Of a stretch of DNA of 7,470 nt, positions 6,509-7,470 are shown in pieces. Location of the stretch: assembly GCA_015233515.1 (NCBI GenBank), contig JADFXS010000135.1:1-7470 (forward strand). The letters run 5' to 3'. The DNA comes from Deltaproteobacteria bacterium. GTDB lineage: Bacteria > Desulfobacterota > Desulfarculia > Adiutricales > JAGVGV01. Under the pieces are notes generated by a model. The model was not told the DNA's origin, made no database searches, and was given only the letters and a program-made list of their open reading frames with translations. A program made the position numbers and the translations under genes. Each line of letters starts with the position of its first letter. Within the stretch, counting starts at the first letter, position 1.

Positions 6509-6789
6509 TTTTCAATCGCTTGTATATTGAGATCGTTGCCTGGCGATTTGATTTTAATGGTGTTCTCGGACCAGCAGATTTTAAGGTTAAGTTTGAAGTT
6601 ACCATCTTTCTTTTTTGCTTTGATCTCGAACTGGATCAAGCTATCCGGGTGGACCAAAAGGCTATTACCATCGGTGGCGAAAAGTAGAGTCCCTTTTTCA
6701 AAACCCTCGCTCAATGAATTCAAGAATTTCATAATTGATTTCGGGTTTTCCATTGATTCGTGTTTAAAGGATTCAGTGGGTGATCCCAT
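6505..6789 (-). CDS. Amphi-Trp domain protein (operon leader copy)
   Basis: A 94-residue amphi-Trp protein at the head of the cluster. The domain covers nearly its whole length: a helix NPKSIMKFLNSLSEGFEKG (15-33), strands TLLFATDGNSLLVHP, a charged IKAKKKDGNFK turn and the signature Trp73 in LKICW. It is clearly diverged from the two downstream copies: different N-terminus (MGSPTESFKHES), about two residues longer before the Trp, and no acidic tail beyond AIEK. The start at 6789 has AAGGAG six bases upstream. Its TGA stop overlaps the next gene's ATG by four bases. Direct coupling to the PhoU-kinase gene suggests these two proteins work together (inference), perhaps as an older or differently specialised pair relative to the tandem copies. 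Confidence 0.88.
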   Translation of the reverse strand: MGSPTESFKHESMENPKSIMKFLNSLSEGFEKGTLLFATDGNSLLVHPDSLIQFEIKAKKKDGNFKLNLKICWSENTIKIKSPGNDLNIQAIEK

Positions 6790-6859
6790 GAAGGTCTCCT
6801 TGATTTCCGATTGATTTGCCGGGAGTTAACAACTTGATGTTTGGAGCTGTTTCGATATC

Positions 6860-6965
6860 GTTAAAGCTCCTCATAGCTCGCTGAGGGCAATCTTCGACAG
6901 TTAAAAAATCCAAGCGTTTTATTTTTTGTTGATTGTTAACCCCGAAGCAAGCCGCGGAGTTAACC
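6860..6965. repeat. Dispersed repeat, copy A (with imperfect hairpin)
   Basis: Diverged copy of the element at 7291-7390. Collinear matches are TTAAAGCT (6861) with TTGAAGCT (7292), TTCGACA (6893) with TTCGACA (7323), a T-rich middle, and GCAAGCCGCGG at 6947-6957 with the same 11 bases at 7371-7381. The offset changes only from 431 to 430 to 424, so the order is kept with small indels. Bases 6935-6948 and 6951-6964 form a 14-position inverted repeat (GTTAAC outer arms, three mismatches) around an AA loop. Confidence 0.6.
6935..6964. repeat. Inverted repeat GTTAAC...GTTAAC
   Basis: Left arm 6935-6948, AA at 6949-6950, right arm 6951-6964; 11 of 14 positions pair. It would sit in the operon's leader RNA if transcription starts near 7018. 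There is no U-run, so a terminator role is not supported. Confidence 0.6.
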
Positions 6966-7024
6966 TTCGCCAGTATGTTCATATCTTTTCATCATGGCTC
7001 TTTAGTGTTGCCAAAATTTGATCT

Positions 7025-7052
7025 ATTATAGGCAGGCTTAAATGACAATCAG
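7025..7052 (-). promoter_or_regulatory. Possible minus-strand sigma-70 promoter for the operon
   Basis: On the minus strand there is a perfect TATAAT at 7030-7025. The best -35 at 16 bp spacing is CTGATT at 7052-7047, only three of six matches to TTGACA. It would give a leader of about 230 bases before the first amphi-Trp gene. It is the best candidate seen, but the -35 is weak and the tract is AT-rich, so chance is a real alternative. Confidence 0.3.
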
Positions 7053-7063
7053 GTTACATTTAA
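7038..7063. promoter_or_regulatory. Inverted repeat TTAAATG-N12-CATTTAA (possible operator)
   Basis: Perfect seven-base arms at 7038-7044 and 7057-7063, separated by 12 bases. They straddle the proposed -35 hexamer at 7047-7052 of the minus-strand promoter. The size and position would suit a dimeric regulator; this is inference only. Confidence 0.35.
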
Positions 7064-7140
7064 CTGAAAAAATGATTACGTTGGATTTGAAATTTATTTC
7101 TAAATAACTTTTTGCTCAATAGATTTCCATAACCTCTAAA

Positions 7141-7158
7141 TTGATTTTAAAAAATCAA
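7141..7158. repeat. Perfect AT-rich inverted repeat
   Basis: TTGATTTT and AAAATCAA pair perfectly across an AA loop. The stem is AT-rich and would be weak as RNA. It could be a protein site, or chance in an AT-rich spacer. Confidence 0.4.
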
Positions 7159-7290
7159 CTCCGCCGGTGTAAGGCATGAAATTTGTACAGTGCCGTTTTA
7201 GTCGAAATTATAGATCGTTGAGAGAGGATTTATCAAAATGTATGAAGAACATTTATAGCAAAGAAAATAATGAAAAAGGTAGTGTTATTA

Positions 7291-7390
7291 ATTGAAGCTA
7301 AGGCGGCGAGCGGAGGAAAATTTTCGACATGTAAGGAATGAAACCTTTTGTATTTGCTCGCTGACCCGCGGCAAGCCGCGGGGCTGGAGT
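7291..7390. repeat. Dispersed repeat, copy B (with perfect GC hairpin)
   Basis: Partner of the repeat at 6860-6965, in the same orientation and about 430 bp away. Its hairpin is intact: CCCGCGGC (7365-7372), AA, GCCGCGGG (7375-7382), eight perfect pairs. This contrasts with the decayed core of copy A, so copy B is probably closer to the ancestral element. No transposase or target-site duplication is evident. Confidence 0.6.
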
Positions 7391-7423
7391 TTGGACATTT
7401 GAGTATGTAGAATATGATTTTGC

Positions 7424-7452
7424 TTGACATACCTACATAAAATATTTATTAT
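7424..7452 (+). promoter_or_regulatory. Strong plus-strand sigma-70 promoter, divergent from the operon
   Basis: TTGACA at 7424-7429 is a perfect -35. A 17-bp spacer and TATTAT at 7447-7452 (five of six to TATAAT) follow. Transcription would start near 7459 and run off the right edge. An ATG at 7460-7462 falls almost at the expected start point without a ribosome site, so either the message is leaderless or the true start codon lies outside the window. Confidence 0.65.
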
Positions 7453-7460
7453 CCCGGATA
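7450..7460. promoter_or_regulatory. Palindrome TATCC-C-GGATA over the start point
   Basis: A perfect 11-base palindrome overlapping the end of the -10 and the expected start site of the plus-strand promoter. A second inverted pair, TATGTAG at 7404-7410 and CTACATA at 7433-7439, brackets the -35. Together they suggest repressor-type control of the divergent gene, possibly autoregulation; this is inference. Confidence 0.4.
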
Positions 7461-7470
7461 TGAGCCAAGG

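Larger units (their letters stand above)
6790..7470. other. AT-rich intergenic region, no convincing complete gene
   Basis: About 680 bp upstream of the operon. The reading frames at 6773-6982 (minus) and 7233-7430 (minus) run through a pair of diverged repeats and lack family resemblance, so I do not call them genes. A six-codon plus-strand frame at 7240-7260 has an AGAGAGGA-like sequence upstream but is too short to claim. The region holds two repeat copies, several inverted repeats, a possible minus-strand promoter and a good plus-strand promoter at the right end. It is visibly more AT-rich than the genes, especially 6966-7290. Confidence 0.6.

Noticed and set aside
6773..6982. A 69-residue minus-strand reading frame upstream of the first amphi-Trp gene
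   Set aside because: It runs through repeat copy A, overlaps the amphi-Trp start and has no recognisable family. Its resemblance to the frame at 7233-7430 comes from the shared repeat.
7233..7430. A 65-residue minus-strand reading frame
   Set aside because: It covers repeat copy B and has no recognisable family or convincing coding signal.
6790..7470. CRISPR array, tRNA or rRNA
   Set aside because: The only repeats are two diverged ~100-bp copies with a long spacer; no cloverleaf or rRNA-like sequence was seen.

Overview
The window is a compact, single-direction gene cluster on the minus strand. It looks like deltaproteobacterial (Desulfobacterota-type) DNA. That guess rests on the gene families: from memory, the NCBIfam/TIGRFAM 'GAK system' families were defined mostly from sulfate reducers and relatives. 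Moderate GC in the genes and strong AGGAGG-type ribosome sites fit this, but the taxon is inferred, not shown.

Layout in transcription order (right to left): an AT-rich leader/intergenic region (about 6790-7470); a small amphi-Trp protein (6505-6789); a two-domain protein with a PhoU-like N-terminus and an aminoglycoside-phosphotransferase-fold kinase C-terminus (4841-6508); a RimK-like ATP-grasp enzyme (3898-4827); an HprK-related kinase (2796-3881); a CofD/YvcK-like protein (1594-2793); two tandem amphi-Trp paralogues (1143-1451 and 735-1133); and the N-terminal part of a PIN-PhoH family protein running off the left edge (1-611), whose frame is broken by one base at a homopolymer. Genes from 6789 down to 1594 overlap or lie at most 16 bp apart, so they are probably one operon. 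Gaps of 142 bp (1452-1593) and 123 bp (612-734) could hold internal signals.

The ATP-grasp enzyme, HprK-related kinase, CofD-like protein and amphi-Trp proteins together match the GAK system, which to my knowledge has been defined only by comparative genomics and has no established function. Its usual XXXCH-domain partner is not visible here. The less expected parts are the PhoU-kinase fusion embedded in the operon, three amphi-Trp copies (one with a duplicated 28-residue acidic tail) and a PhoH-type protein next to the cluster. A reasonable hypothesis is a protein-modification pathway in which the kinase(s) and the ligase act on, or are regulated through, the small amphi-Trp proteins. Nothing in the sequence proves a substrate.

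The right-hand 680 bp has no convincing complete gene. It contains two diverged, collinear copies of a roughly 100-bp repeat (about 6860-6965 and 7291-7390), each with a GCAAGCCGCGG-centred hairpin; an inverted repeat over a possible minus-strand promoter; and, at the right edge, a good plus-strand sigma-70 promoter (TTGACA-17-TATTAT) with a palindrome over the expected start point, presumably for a divergent gene beyond the window.
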